DNA of 32,642 nt from assembly GCA_018710905.1 (NCBI GenBank), contig DVIZ01000010.1, positions 1-32,642 on the forward strand. The letters are read 5' to 3'. Origin of the DNA: Candidatus Scybalomonas excrementigallinarum (GTDB lineage Bacteria; Bacillota; Clostridia; Lachnospirales; Lachnospiraceae). Within the stretch, counting starts at the first letter, position 1, and every line of letters starts with the position of its first letter. The notes under the pieces are model-generated. The model saw only the letters and a list, made by a program, of their open reading frames with translations, did no database searches and was not told the DNA's origin. Below are positions 7,574 through 16,030 of the stretch, piece by piece. A program made the position numbers and the translations under genes.

Positions 7574-7804
7574 ATGGAATTTGAAAAAGTACAATCAATT
7601 ATTTGTGAGGTTTTAAATGTAGAAGCCGACGAAATCACACTTGATACAACATTTATTGATGACTTAGGAGCAGATTCTTTGGATATTTTCCAAATCATTA
7701 TGGGACTTGAAGAAGAGTTTGATATTGAGATTCCAACAGAAGAAGCAGAAAAGATTGTGACTGTAGGAGATGCAGTAAATCAAATTAAAAATGCAATTGG
7801 CTGA
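7574..7804 (+). CDS. acpP: Acyl carrier protein
   Basis: Carries growing fatty acyl chains on a 4'-phosphopantetheine arm. 76 acidic residues with the attachment motif DLGADSLD, serine S35 being the modified residue, and the helical pattern of fatty-acid ACPs ([17 protein letters not shown] at the start). It follows plsX closely and ends at a strong terminator, so plsX-acpP form a two-gene unit separate from rnc. Confidence 0.97.
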   Translation: MEFEKVQSIICEVLNVEADEITLDTTFIDDLGADSLDIFQIIMGLEEEFDIEIPTEEAEKIVTVGDAVNQIKNAIG

Positions 7805-7816
7805 GGAAAAAATTGA

Positions 7817-7844
7817 GGGGCTGTTTCATACAGCCCCATTTTTA
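7817..7844 (+). terminator. Terminator after acpP
   Basis: GGGGCTG (7817-7823), 7-nt loop, CAGCCCC (7831-7837), followed by a T-run. Confidence 0.9.
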
Positions 7845-7971
7845 TGTTATAGGAAATTCCTTGTTACATTAATTTGTAAAAGTGCCATTTCCTATGAAAT
7901 AAAAAAGCATTACTTGCAACCATGCGCAGCTCGTAGATAAGAAGTATTTGCTTCGCAAATAGAAAAAGACG
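7838..7971. repeat. Possible dispersed intergenic repeat, copy B
   Basis: Begins like the segment at 1774-1798. It contains an inverted repeat ATAGGAAAT (7849-7857) / ATTTCCTAT (7887-7895) and shares the motif GCGCAGC with copy A. No reading frame is evident. Likely a remnant of a small non-coding repeat between acpP and rnc. Confidence 0.35.
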
Positions 7972-8005
7972 TTTTTATTCTATCAGAAGTATGATAGAAT
8001 AAAAA
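7972..8005 (+). promoter_or_regulatory. Perfect 14-bp hairpin in the rnc leader
   Basis: TTTTTATTCTATCA (7972-7985), loop GAAGTA, TGATAGAATAAAAA (7992-8005): a perfect inverted repeat ending 27 nt before the rnc start. Neither strand has a T-run beyond the stem, so it is not an ordinary terminator. An RNA structure or a protein-binding site is more likely. Confidence 0.55.
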
Positions 8006-8032
8006 TATATGTTATTAAAAGGAGAAAATAAA

Positions 8033-8725
8033 ATGCAAGGAAAAATAGAAGCTTTAGAGCGGACGATTCATTATGAATTTAAAGATAAGTCCATTTTAAG
8101 ACAAGCACTCACACATAGTTCTTATGCCAATGAACACAGAAATGGAAAATGGGCGCATAACGAAAGAATTGAGTTTCTAGGAGATGCGGTGTTAGAAGTG
8201 GTAGTCAGTGAATATTTATTTCACAATTATCCAAAGGAGAACGAAGGGCAGATGACAAAAATTCGTTCGAGTCTAGTATGTGAATTCACCTTATCACAGT
8301 GTGCAAGAGATATTCAGCTAGGAAATTATCTTTATTTAAGCAAAGGGGAAGCATTGACAGGAGGAAGGGAACGAAATTCAATTCTTTGTGATGCCTTTGA
8401 ATCCATTATTGGGGCTTTATATTTAGATGGCGGTTTTGAACCAGCAAAAGCATTTATTTATCAATATCTTTTAAAAGATGTGGAAGATAAAACTTTATTT
8501 TATGATGCAAAGACGATTTTACAGGAGATGGTTCAAGGAAATAACTGGGGAAGTTTATCTTATGAACTGTTAGAAGAAAAAGGTCCCGATCATAACAAAG
8601 AATTTATTGTGCAGGCAATGGTTGGGGAAAGAGTTTTAGGAAAAGGAATTGGAAGAACAAAAAAGGCGGCAGAACAACAAGCTGCTTATGGAGCAATAAA
8701 AAAATTAAAAAGTGAACAGGTATAG
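8033..8725 (+). CDS. rnc: Ribonuclease III
   Basis: Cleaves double-stranded RNA in rRNA and mRNA maturation. The 230-residue protein has the catalytic domain with signature NERIEFLGDAVL (43-54; E47 and D51) and the second metal pair D120 and E123 in CDAFESIIGALYLDGG. A C-terminal double-stranded-RNA-binding domain (about 157-228) ends in GRTKKAAEQQAAYGAI. The ATG at 8033 is preferred: AAAGGAG sits about 10 nt upstream of it, while the in-frame ATG at 8009 would include that site. smc begins 3 nt after the stop, so the two are probably translationally coupled. Confidence 0.96.
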   Translation: MQGKIEALERTIHYEFKDKSILRQALTHSSYANEHRNGKWAHNERIEFLGDAVLEVVVSEYLFHNYPKENEGQMTKIRSSLVCEFTLSQCARDIQLGNYLYLSKGEALTGGRERNSILCDAFESIIGALYLDGGFEPAKAFIYQYLLKDVEDKTLFYDAKTILQEMVQGNNWGSLSYELLEEKGPDHNKEFIVQAMVGERVLGKGIGRTKKAAEQQAAYGAIKKLKSEQV

Positions 8726-8728
8726 TTT

Positions 8729-11700
8729 ATGTATTTAAAGAGTATAGAAGTCTATGGATTCAAATCTTTTGCAAATAAAATTACATTTGAATTTCAACAT
8801 GGAATTACAGGGATTGTTGGTCCTAACGGCAGCGGAAAGAGTAACGTGGCAGATGCAGTAAGATGGGTGCTTGGAGAACAAAGTGCAAAGCAGCTTCGTG
8901 GTGCAAAAATGGAAGACGTTATTTTTTCCGGTACTGAAAGTAGGAAACCTCTTGGCTCTGCTTATGTAGCGATTACTCTTGATAATTCGGATCATTGTTT
9001 ACCAATTGCATATGATGAGGTTACGGTAGCAAGGCGTGTCTATCGCTCTGGAGAAAGTGAATATTCTATTAATGGCACTTCTTGTCGGTTAAAAGATATT
9101 ACCAACTTATTTTTAGATACAGGAATTGGAAAAGAAGGATATTCCATTATTGGACAAGGACAAATTGATAAAATTTTAAGCGGAAAGCCAGAGGAGAGAA
9201 GGGAACTTTTTGACGAGGCAGCTGGAATTGTAAAGTATAAGAAAAATAAGGCCACTTCAGAAAAAGCGTTAGAAAGTGAACGACAAAATTTATACCGTGT
9301 CAATGATATTTTAAAAGAATTAGAAAGTCAATTAGAGCCATTATTAAAGCAATCAGAAAAGGCCAAACAATATTTATCTTGTAAAGAACAACAAAAAGAA
9401 TTGGATCTCTCTTTATTTCTTTTGGAAATGAAACGATTAAAAGAAGAGAAGGAACAATTTTTAGAGAAGCGAAAGATTAATGAAGAAGAAATAAAAGGTG
9501 TTCGTTGCAAATATGAAGAAATAAAAAAAGAATATGAGCAGTTAGAACAGTCTTTAGAAGAAAATTATAAAAAATCCGAAGAAATTCAACAGACAATACA
9601 ATCAACAGAGTTGAAGCGAGAAAAGATGGAAGGTGAAATCAAAGTATTGAAAGAACAGATCAATACAGTAAAAAATGATGAACTCCATTTAGAAGAAAAT
9701 ACGCTTCGGATTGAACAGCAATTAGAAAAACATTCACAAGATAAAAAAGAATATGAAGAAGAAAAGCAAGAGTTTGATAAAGCTCTTACTTCTATGGGAC
9801 AACAGTTACAAGAGTTAAAAGAAACTGAAGAACAGCAATTACAGTCCATTCAAGACACTTCAAAAGAGATTGAATTGCAAAAGCAAACGATGATCGATGG
9901 AATGAATCAAACAGCATCGTTAAAAGGTAAGTTACAACGCTATGAAACAATGGCAGAACAAGTACAACTGCGTCGGGCGGAATTAAACCAAAGATTATTA
10001 CACTATCGTAGTGAAGAAGCAAAACAGAAAGAAGAATACGATAGTTTATCTGAAAAATCTCATGAAATGAAAGAAAAGCTTCTTATTGCAGAGTCAGAAC
10101 TTTCGAGAAAAGAAAGACAACTTGTTCAGCTTCAAGAAGAATTAAATCAACAAAGACAACAGTCGTCTTCTTTACAGAGAGAGTATCATGTGGTAGAATC
10201 TCGACTTGAGACGATGAAAAACATGACAGAACGTTATGAAGGCTATGGAAATAGTATTAAACGGGTCATGGAACAAAAGAGCAAAAAACAAGGAATTCAT
10301 GGTGTTGTTGCTGATTTAATTAAAACGGATAAAAAATATGAGATCGCAATAGAGACAGCACTTGGTGGAAGTATTCAAAATATTGTGACGGAAGATGAAC
10401 AAATCGCAAAAGAGCTCATTGAATATTTAAAGAAAAACCGATATGGAAGAGCTACATTTTTACCGTTAACAAGTGTAAAGGGAAGAAGTAATTCCATAAA
10501 TCCAAAGGTTTTAGAAGAAAATGGAGTATTGGGCATTGCGAGTAATCTTGTGAGAATCGAGCCGATCTATAAGGGGATTATAGAGCACCTTCTTGGACGT
10601 ATTATTATTGTGGATACGATTGACAATGGGATTCGCCTTGCAAGAAATTATCAATATAGTTTGCGAATTGTTACATTAGAAGGAGAATCTTTAAGTGCAG
10701 GTGGTGCTATGACTGGTGGTGCTTTTAAAAATAATAGCAATTTACTTGGAAGAAGAAGAGAGATTCTAGAGTTAGAAAATCAAAGAGAAGATGTGCTAAA
10801 AGGACAAAAAGAAGTGGAAGAATCTTTGCTTTCTTTACAAAAAGAAAAAGATCAATGCAAAGAGAGTCTAGAACTTACGAAAAAAGAAAGACAAGATCTC
10901 GTTCTTCAAATGAACACCATTGGATTAAAGATTTCTACAAGTGAAAAACAAAAGCAAGAATTACAAGTGCAATATGAGCGATTGCGAAAAGAAAATCAAG
11001 AGTTAGAGCAACAGATTGTGGAAATTAAAGAAAATCAAGAGTCCATTGTTGCTTATACAAAAGAACAAGAAGAAAAAAGATTGGAACAAGAGGGAACGAT
11101 TAAGCAGTTAGAACTTGAATTATCCCGATTAAAAGCACAAAAGGATACAAAGGCAGAACAATATCATAAAGTGAATATGGATTATATGTCTATCAAACAG
11201 AAAATTGATTTTGTGCAGATGAATTTGAAACGTATTTTATCAGAAGAAAGAGAGTTACTCAGTCAAAAAAGAGAGTATGAGAAAAAATCTATGGAGTCAA
11301 AAGAAAAGGTAAATACCCTTTCTCAATCTATTGAACAACTTTTGATAGAAACAAAACAGTGTGAAGATCAAATAAAAGATATAAAAATAAGCTTAAAAGA
11401 AAAAGAGCAAGAGCGTCAGACGATTACAACCTCTCATAAAGCATTGTTTGAGAAACGAGAACAAATAGCAGAACAGCTTTCAGGTCTTGATAAAGAAGAG
11501 TATCGTCTAAAGGGGCAGCAAGAAAAGATAGAAGAAGCCATCCTAAATAAGAGCAACTATATGTGGGAAGAATATGAAATCACTTATGGAAATGCGCTAG
11601 GAATGGGAAAAGCTGTTACCAAAGATTTGGATTCCTTAAAAAAATCATTAGTACAAGTGAAATCTCAGATTAAGGCATTAGGAGATGTCAATGTCAATGC

Positions 11701-12289
11701 TATTGAAGATTATAAAAATGTATCGGAGCGCTATACGTTCTTATCCGCTCAAAAAGAAGATATTATAAAAGCAGAAGAAAATTTAATTCAAATTATTAAA
11801 GAATTAGATATTGCGATGCGAGAGCGATTTACGGAAAAATTCGCACAAATTCAAGTGATGTTCCAAAAAGTATTCCAAGAGTTATTTGGTGGTGGAAAAG
11901 CAACCTTAGAATTGATGGAAGGCGAGGATGTATTAGAAGCGGGAATCCGTATTATTTCTCAACCACCAGGAAAGAAATTACAAAATATGATGCAATTATC
12001 TGGTGGAGAAAAGGCTTTAACAGCGATTGCCCTTTTATTTGCAATTCAAAGTTTAAAACCTTCCCCATTCTGTTTGTTGGATGAAATTGAAGCGGCACTT
12101 GATGATTCTAACGTGGATCGATTTGCAAAATATTTACATAAATTAACAAAAGATACACAATTTATTGTGATCACCCATAGAAGAGGAACGATGGTATCTG
12201 CAGATGTTCTCTATGGAATCACAATGCAGGAGAAAGGAGTATCTGCTCTTGTCTCCGTAAGTTTAATTGAAAATCAATTAGAACAATAA
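8729..12289 (+). CDS. smc: Chromosome partition protein SMC
   Basis: Structural-maintenance ATPase that compacts and segregates the chromosome with ScpA and ScpB. 1186 residues, the usual full length. N-terminal ATPase half with Walker A GPNGSGKSN (31-39). A long coiled coil runs about 170-515, the hinge about 520-665 (HGVVADLIKTDKKYE to SAGGAMTGG), and a returning coiled coil about 670-1010. The C-terminal half has the signature LSGGEKALTAIALLF (from about 1090) and Walker B FCLLDEIEAALD (about 1112-1123). Only a weak ribosome site lies before ATG 8729, consistent with coupling to rnc. No frameshift seen. Confidence 0.97.
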   Translation: MYLKSIEVYGFKSFANKITFEFQHGITGIVGPNGSGKSNVADAVRWVLGEQSAKQLRGAKMEDVIFSGTESRKPLGSAYVAITLDNSDHCLPIAYDEVTVARRVYRSGESEYSINGTSCRLKDITNLFLDTGIGKEGYSIIGQGQIDKILSGKPEERRELFDEAAGIVKYKKNKATSEKALESERQNLYRVNDILKELESQLEPLLKQSEKAKQYLSCKEQQKELDLSLFLLEMKRLKEEKEQFLEKRKINEEEIKGVRCKYEEIKKEYEQLEQSLEENYKKSEEIQQTIQSTELKREKMEGEIKVLKEQINTVKNDELHLEENTLRIEQQLEKHSQDKKEYEEEKQEFDKALTSMGQQLQELKETEEQQLQSIQDTSKEIELQKQTMIDGMNQTASLKGKLQRYETMAEQVQLRRAELNQRLLHYRSEEAKQKEEYDSLSEKSHEMKEKLLIAESELSRKERQLVQLQEELNQQRQQSSSLQREYHVVESRLETMKNMTERYEGYGNSIKRVMEQKSKKQGIHGVVADLIKTDKKYEIAIETALGGSIQNIVTEDEQIAKELIEYLKKNRYGRATFLPLTSVKGRSNSINPKVLEENGVLGIASNLVRIEPIYKGIIEHLLGRIIIVDTIDNGIRLARNYQYSLRIVTLEGESLSAGGAMTGGAFKNNSNLLGRRREILELENQREDVLKGQKEVEESLLSLQKEKDQCKESLELTKKERQDLVLQMNTIGLKISTSEKQKQELQVQYERLRKENQELEQQIVEIKENQESIVAYTKEQEEKRLEQEGTIKQLELELSRLKAQKDTKAEQYHKVNMDYMSIKQKIDFVQMNLKRILSEERELLSQKREYEKKSMESKEKVNTLSQSIEQLLIETKQCEDQIKDIKISLKEKEQERQTITTSHKALFEKREQIAEQLSGLDKEEYRLKGQQEKIEEAILNKSNYMWEEYEITYGNALGMGKAVTKDLDSLKKSLVQVKSQIKALGDVNVNAIEDYKNVSERYTFLSAQKEDIIKAEENLIQIIKELDIAMRERFTEKFAQIQVMFQKVFQELFGGGKATLELMEGEDVLEAGIRIISQPPGKKLQNMMQLSGGEKALTAIALLFAIQSLKPSPFCLLDEIEAALDDSNVDRFAKYLHKLTKDTQFIVITHRRGTMVSADVLYGITMQEKGVSALVSVSLIENQLEQ

Positions 12290-12404
12290 AAAATTAGAGT
12301 GTTCCATTATAAATTGGTTAAAATACGAAGAGGGAGAAAAGATTCATAGAAATGTGGAAAACACGTTTTATGGAATAGATAAGAAGACATAAAGGAGATT
12401 TTAT

Positions 12405-13352
12405 ATGGCAGAGAAGAAAGGATTTTTTAAACGACTTGTTAGTGGACTAGCAAAGACAAGAGATAATATTTCAGCAGGGATTGATTCTATTTTTAGTGGT
12501 TTTTCAAAGATAGATGATGATTTTTATGATGAATTAGAAGAAACTTTGATTATGGGTGATCTTGGAATTGATACAACATTAAAGATTATTGAAGATTTAA
12601 AGAAGAGAGTAAAAGAAGCCCATATAAAAGAACCAGAACAATGTAGAGAATTATTAATTAATATCATTCGCGATCAAATGTTATTAGATGAACATGCTTA
12701 TGACTTTGAAGATCGGAAATCGGTTGTATTAGTGATTGGTGTCAATGGTGTTGGAAAGACAACTTCTATTGGAAAATTGGCTTCTCAGTTAAAAAATAAT
12801 AATAAAAAAGTATTGTTAGCAGCTGCCGATACGTTCCGTGCAGCAGCAATTGAGCAGTTAGAAGAATGGTCAAATCGAGCAGGCGTGGATATTATTGCGC
12901 AAAGTGAAGGCTCTGATCCAGCAGCCGTTATTTATGATGCTTTAGCAGCAGCAAAGTCAAGAGGAAGCGATGTGTTACTCTGTGATACAGCAGGACGTCT
13001 TCATAATAAAAAGAATTTAATGGATGAATTAAAAAAGATTAATCGCATTATTGATCGGGAATATCCAGACGCTTACCGTGAAAACTTAATTGTTCTTGAT
13101 GGAACCACTGGACAAAATGCATTAGCGCAGGCAAAGCAGTTTAAGGAAGTTGCTGATATTACAGGAATTATTTTAACAAAATTAGATGGAACAGCAAAAG
13201 GTGGGATTGCTATTGCTGTCCAAGCAGAACTTGGAATTCCAGTAAAATATATTGGTGTTGGTGAAAAAATTGATGATTTACAAAAATTTGATCCAGACCA
13301 GTTTGTACAGGCATTATTCCAAAAAGAGGAGGAAAATGATGAGTTGCTCTAA
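12405..13352 (+). CDS. ftsY: Signal recognition particle receptor FtsY
   Basis: SRP-family GTPase at the inner membrane that receives ribosome-nascent-chain complexes from Ffh. The 315-residue NG-domain protein has G1 GVNGVGKTT (112-120), the insertion-box motif DTFRAAA, G3 DTAGRLH (194-200), G4 TKLD (258-261) and the closing GVGEK. The acidic A domain is very short, as in many Firmicutes; the basic amphipathic start ([17 protein letters not shown]) may serve membrane contact. AAAGGAG precedes the ATG. The next gene overlaps its 3' end by 14 nt. Confidence 0.97.
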   Translation: MAEKKGFFKRLVSGLAKTRDNISAGIDSIFSGFSKIDDDFYDELEETLIMGDLGIDTTLKIIEDLKKRVKEAHIKEPEQCRELLINIIRDQMLLDEHAYDFEDRKSVVLVIGVNGVGKTTSIGKLASQLKNNNKKVLLAAADTFRAAAIEQLEEWSNRAGVDIIAQSEGSDPAAVIYDALAAAKSRGSDVLLCDTAGRLHNKKNLMDELKKINRIIDREYPDAYRENLIVLDGTTGQNALAQAKQFKEVADITGIILTKLDGTAKGGIAIAVQAELGIPVKYIGVGEKIDDLQKFDPDQFVQALFQKEEENDELL

Positions 13353-14484
13353 AAGTATCGCTGTTGATATTGGGACGAGCACAATTGGAATGGCACTTGT
13401 TGATGAAACAACAGGTGCCATTTTGGCACAATGTGGGAAAAATAATTCTCAAAAAAAACATGGGGCAGATGTAGCGGCTAGGATTCGTTATGGCAGCACA
13501 AAAGAAGGTGCTCTTGCTATGAAGATGTTAGTGCAAGAAGATCTCATAAGAGGGTTTTTTGAACTGACAAAAGAATGGCAAACGATAAAAACAATTGTGA
13601 TCAGTGCTAATACGACAATGGAATATTTATTTCTTGGACGGAACACAGAGAAGTTAGGAAGTTATCCCTTTTCTATGGAAGATAGTGGATGGAGGGAATA
13701 TTCTTTTCAGGAAGTATTTTCTCTTTCCAACAATTCGTATGAAGAAGAAATTATAGAAACCATGAAACAGTGTCAGGCAAACGTAATTTTACTTCCTTGT
13801 ATTAGTACATTTGTTGGTGGGGATATTGTATCTGGTCTTTATCATTTAAAATTTTTAGAGAGAAAGAGTGTCTCTTTATTATTGGATCTTGGAACAAATG
13901 GAGAGATGGCAATTGCTGGTGAAAACGGTTTTTATACAACTTCTGTGGCTGCAGGACCAGCTTTTGAAGCGAGTATTCATGGAGCAGGGAGAAAAGGAAC
14001 TGCATTGTTGGAATGGATTGCAAGGGCAAGATGTAGAAATCAGATGAATAAAGAAGGAACCATTGCTAGAAAATATGAAGGTACAGGAATTCCTTTAGGA
14101 GAGGGACTGATTTTAAAACAAGAAATTATAAGAAAAATTCAGTTGGCAAAAGGAGCTTTATTAGCAGGAATCGAACTATTATTAAAACAATATGGGATTA
14201 CGGCACAAGAAGTGGCAGAAGTTTATATTGGTGGCAATTTTGGATTTCACTTAGATATGAAAAGTGCTATTTTAGTAGGAATGCTTCCATCTAATTTTCA
14301 AGGGAAAATAAAAGTAGTCGGAAATGCATCTCTAAAAGGGGCTATCGATTGTATTTTTGATAGGAATGCAAAAGAAGAAATGGAGCATATGATAAGAGAA
14401 ATACAAAGTATTAATTTAGCAGAAACGAAAGAATTTCAAGAGCTTTTTATAAGACGAATGGAATTTGCTCCAATTCGATTATAA
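13339..14484 (+). CDS. RACo-like ASKHA (DUF4445) protein lacking the Fe-S domain
   Basis: 381 residues resembling the C-terminal part of RACo, the ATP-dependent reductive activator of corrinoid proteins. Seen: an actin-type phosphate loop AVDIGTSTIGMAL at the N-terminus, TTMEYLFLG, ILLPCISTFVGGDIVSG, the second phosphate motif LLLDLGTNGEMAI, AGPAFEASIHGAG and VYIGGNFGFHLD. Full RACo proteins carry an N-terminal [2Fe-2S] domain and linker; here the ASKHA domain starts at once and no 2Fe-2S cysteine pattern is present. GAGGAGG ends 6 nt before ATG 13339; ATG 13336 is also possible. It overlaps ftsY and so is in the smc-ftsY transcription unit. The domain call is firm; the partner and reaction are unknown. 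Confidence 0.8.
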   Translation: MSCSKSIAVDIGTSTIGMALVDETTGAILAQCGKNNSQKKHGADVAARIRYGSTKEGALAMKMLVQEDLIRGFFELTKEWQTIKTIVISANTTMEYLFLGRNTEKLGSYPFSMEDSGWREYSFQEVFSLSNNSYEEEIIETMKQCQANVILLPCISTFVGGDIVSGLYHLKFLERKSVSLLLDLGTNGEMAIAGENGFYTTSVAAGPAFEASIHGAGRKGTALLEWIARARCRNQMNKEGTIARKYEGTGIPLGEGLILKQEIIRKIQLAKGALLAGIELLLKQYGITAQEVAEVYIGGNFGFHLDMKSAILVGMLPSNFQGKIKVVGNASLKGAIDCIFDRNAKEEMEHMIREIQSINLAETKEFQELFIRRMEFAPIRL

Positions 14485-14508
14485 AAATGAAATTTTTTGG
14501 ATTATATA

Positions 14509-14537
14509 TTGCATTATCTAAAGTGAACTGATAGAAT
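14509..14537 (+). promoter_or_regulatory. Promoter of the aminotransferase gene
   Basis: TTGCAT (14509-14514), 17 nt, TAGAAT (14532-14537), about 50 nt before the start codon. Confidence 0.55.
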
Positions 14538-14588
14538 ATTTTAAGATGAATGAAAATAAAACATAAGAGGAATGAAGGAGGGCTCATT

Positions 14589-15860
14589 GTGGCTGTTACA
14601 TCATTATCAATAGAAGAGTTAAAGCAATTACAACAACAATTACAACAAGAATATGACGCATATAAATCACAAAATTTAGCGCTTGATATGTCAAGAGGGA
14701 AGCCATCTGGAAAACAACTAGATTGCATGAACTCTATTTTTGATATAAAAGTCGATTATATGACAAAAGCAGGAGTCGATGCAAGAAATTATGGAATTTT
14801 AGATGGAGTACCAGAAGTGAAGGAATTATTTAGTGAACTTTTAAATATTCCTACCGAACAGATGATTATTGGTGGAAACTCTAGTTTAAATATGATGTAT
14901 GATACGATTGCTCGTTGTTTTTTATTTGGAACGGGTGGAGAGACTCCTTGGTCAAAACTTCCAAAAGTGAAGTTTTTATGTCCTTGTCCAGGGTATGATC
15001 GTCATTTTGCCGTGACAGAAGAGTTTGGAGTTGAGATGATTAATATTCCAATGACAGAACAAGGACCAGATATGGATTTGGTAGAACAGCTTGTGGCAAA
15101 AGATGATTCCATTAAAGGAATTTGGTGTGTTCCACTTTTCTCAAATCCACAAGGAATTTGCTATAGCGATGAAGTAGTAGAAAGACTTGCCTCTATGAAA
15201 ACAGCGGCAAAAGATTTTCGAATTATGTGGGATAATGCATATGGGGTGCATTATGTTTATAAAAAGCATCCATTGAAAGATATTTTAAAAGCAGCAAAGG
15301 ATGCGGGAAATGAAGATAGAGTCTTTTATTTCTTTTCCACATCGAAAATTACCTTTCCAGGAGCGGGAGTCGCTCTTATGGCCTCTAGTGTAAAAAATAT
15401 AGAAGAAACAAAAAAACGTATGGGTGTACAGACTATCGGATCCGATAAATTAAATCAGCTTCGTACTTTACAGTTTTTTAAAGATGCAGATGGCGTATTA
15501 CGACATATGGATCAACTTGCACAAGAACTTCGTCCAAAATTTGATATTGTGCTTAAGACATTAGAAAGAGAATTAAAGGATACAGGGCTTGCCACATGGC
15601 AGAGTCCAGACGGGGGATACTTTGTATCGGTTGATACGTATCAAGGTTGTGCAAAGAAGACAGTTTCTTTAGCAAAAGAAGCGGGAGTTGTAATGACAGG
15701 AGCAGGAGCAACGTATCCATATGGAAATGATCCAGAAGATAAAAATATCCGAATCGCTCCTTCTTATCCAACTTGTGAAGAATTGCAAAAGGCGATGGAT
15801 TTGTTCTGTCTTTGTGTAAAACTTGCAGGGGTTAGTCAGTTATTAGAAGAAAACAAATAA
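14589..15860 (+). CDS. PLP-dependent aspartate aminotransferase, class Ic type
   Basis: Fold-type I aminotransferase of the group Pfam calls Aminotran_MocR, which includes characterised class Ic aspartate aminotransferases (aspartate + 2-oxoglutarate to oxaloacetate + glutamate). Seen: the N-terminal LALDMSRGKPSG, ARNYGILDGVPEVKELF, GGNSSLNMMYDT, PLFSNPQG, MWDNAYGVH (Asp binding the PLP ring nitrogen) and STSKITFPGAG with the Schiff-base lysine K253. 423 residues. GTG 14589 is chosen because AAGGAGGG lies 6 nt before it; upstream in-frame ATG 14550 has no ribosome site. Monocistronic, with its own promoter and terminator. Substrate range beyond aspartate is uncertain. Confidence 0.85.
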   Translation: MAVTSLSIEELKQLQQQLQQEYDAYKSQNLALDMSRGKPSGKQLDCMNSIFDIKVDYMTKAGVDARNYGILDGVPEVKELFSELLNIPTEQMIIGGNSSLNMMYDTIARCFLFGTGGETPWSKLPKVKFLCPCPGYDRHFAVTEEFGVEMINIPMTEQGPDMDLVEQLVAKDDSIKGIWCVPLFSNPQGICYSDEVVERLASMKTAAKDFRIMWDNAYGVHYVYKKHPLKDILKAAKDAGNEDRVFYFFSTSKITFPGAGVALMASSVKNIEETKKRMGVQTIGSDKLNQLRTLQFFKDADGVLRHMDQLAQELRPKFDIVLKTLERELKDTGLATWQSPDGGYFVSVDTYQGCAKKTVSLAKEAGVVMTGAGATYPYGNDPEDKNIRIAPSYPTCEELQKAMDLFCLCVKLAGVSQLLEENK

Positions 15861-15892
15861 GAGAAAACACAGATAACGTGGAAATGGTAAAG

Positions 15893-15941
15893 ACCTTTGA
15901 AGGCGATTGAACAAGATTCAAGAGACTTTAAAGGTTTTTTC
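15893..15941 (+). terminator. Terminator after the aminotransferase gene
   Basis: ACCTTTGAAG (15893-15902) pairs with CTTTAAAGGT (15926-15935, one G-U pair) and is followed by six T. Confidence 0.7.
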
Positions 15942-15958
15942 GTATCGTTTGAAAGTCC

Positions 15959-15987
15959 TTGTATGGGAAGAATAATGATGGTAAAAT
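15959..15987 (+). promoter_or_regulatory. Promoter of the xpaC-telA unit
   Basis: TTGTAT (15959-15964), 17 nt, TAAAAT (15982-15987), about 44 nt before the chosen xpaC start. Confidence 0.6.
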
Positions 15988-16030
15988 AAAAAATACAACA
16001 GGACAAAAAGGAGTGGAGAAAGTAGAAGAG

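Noticed and set aside
7972-8005. Terminator before rnc
   Set aside because: No T-run follows the stem on either strand; the T residues are inside the stem.
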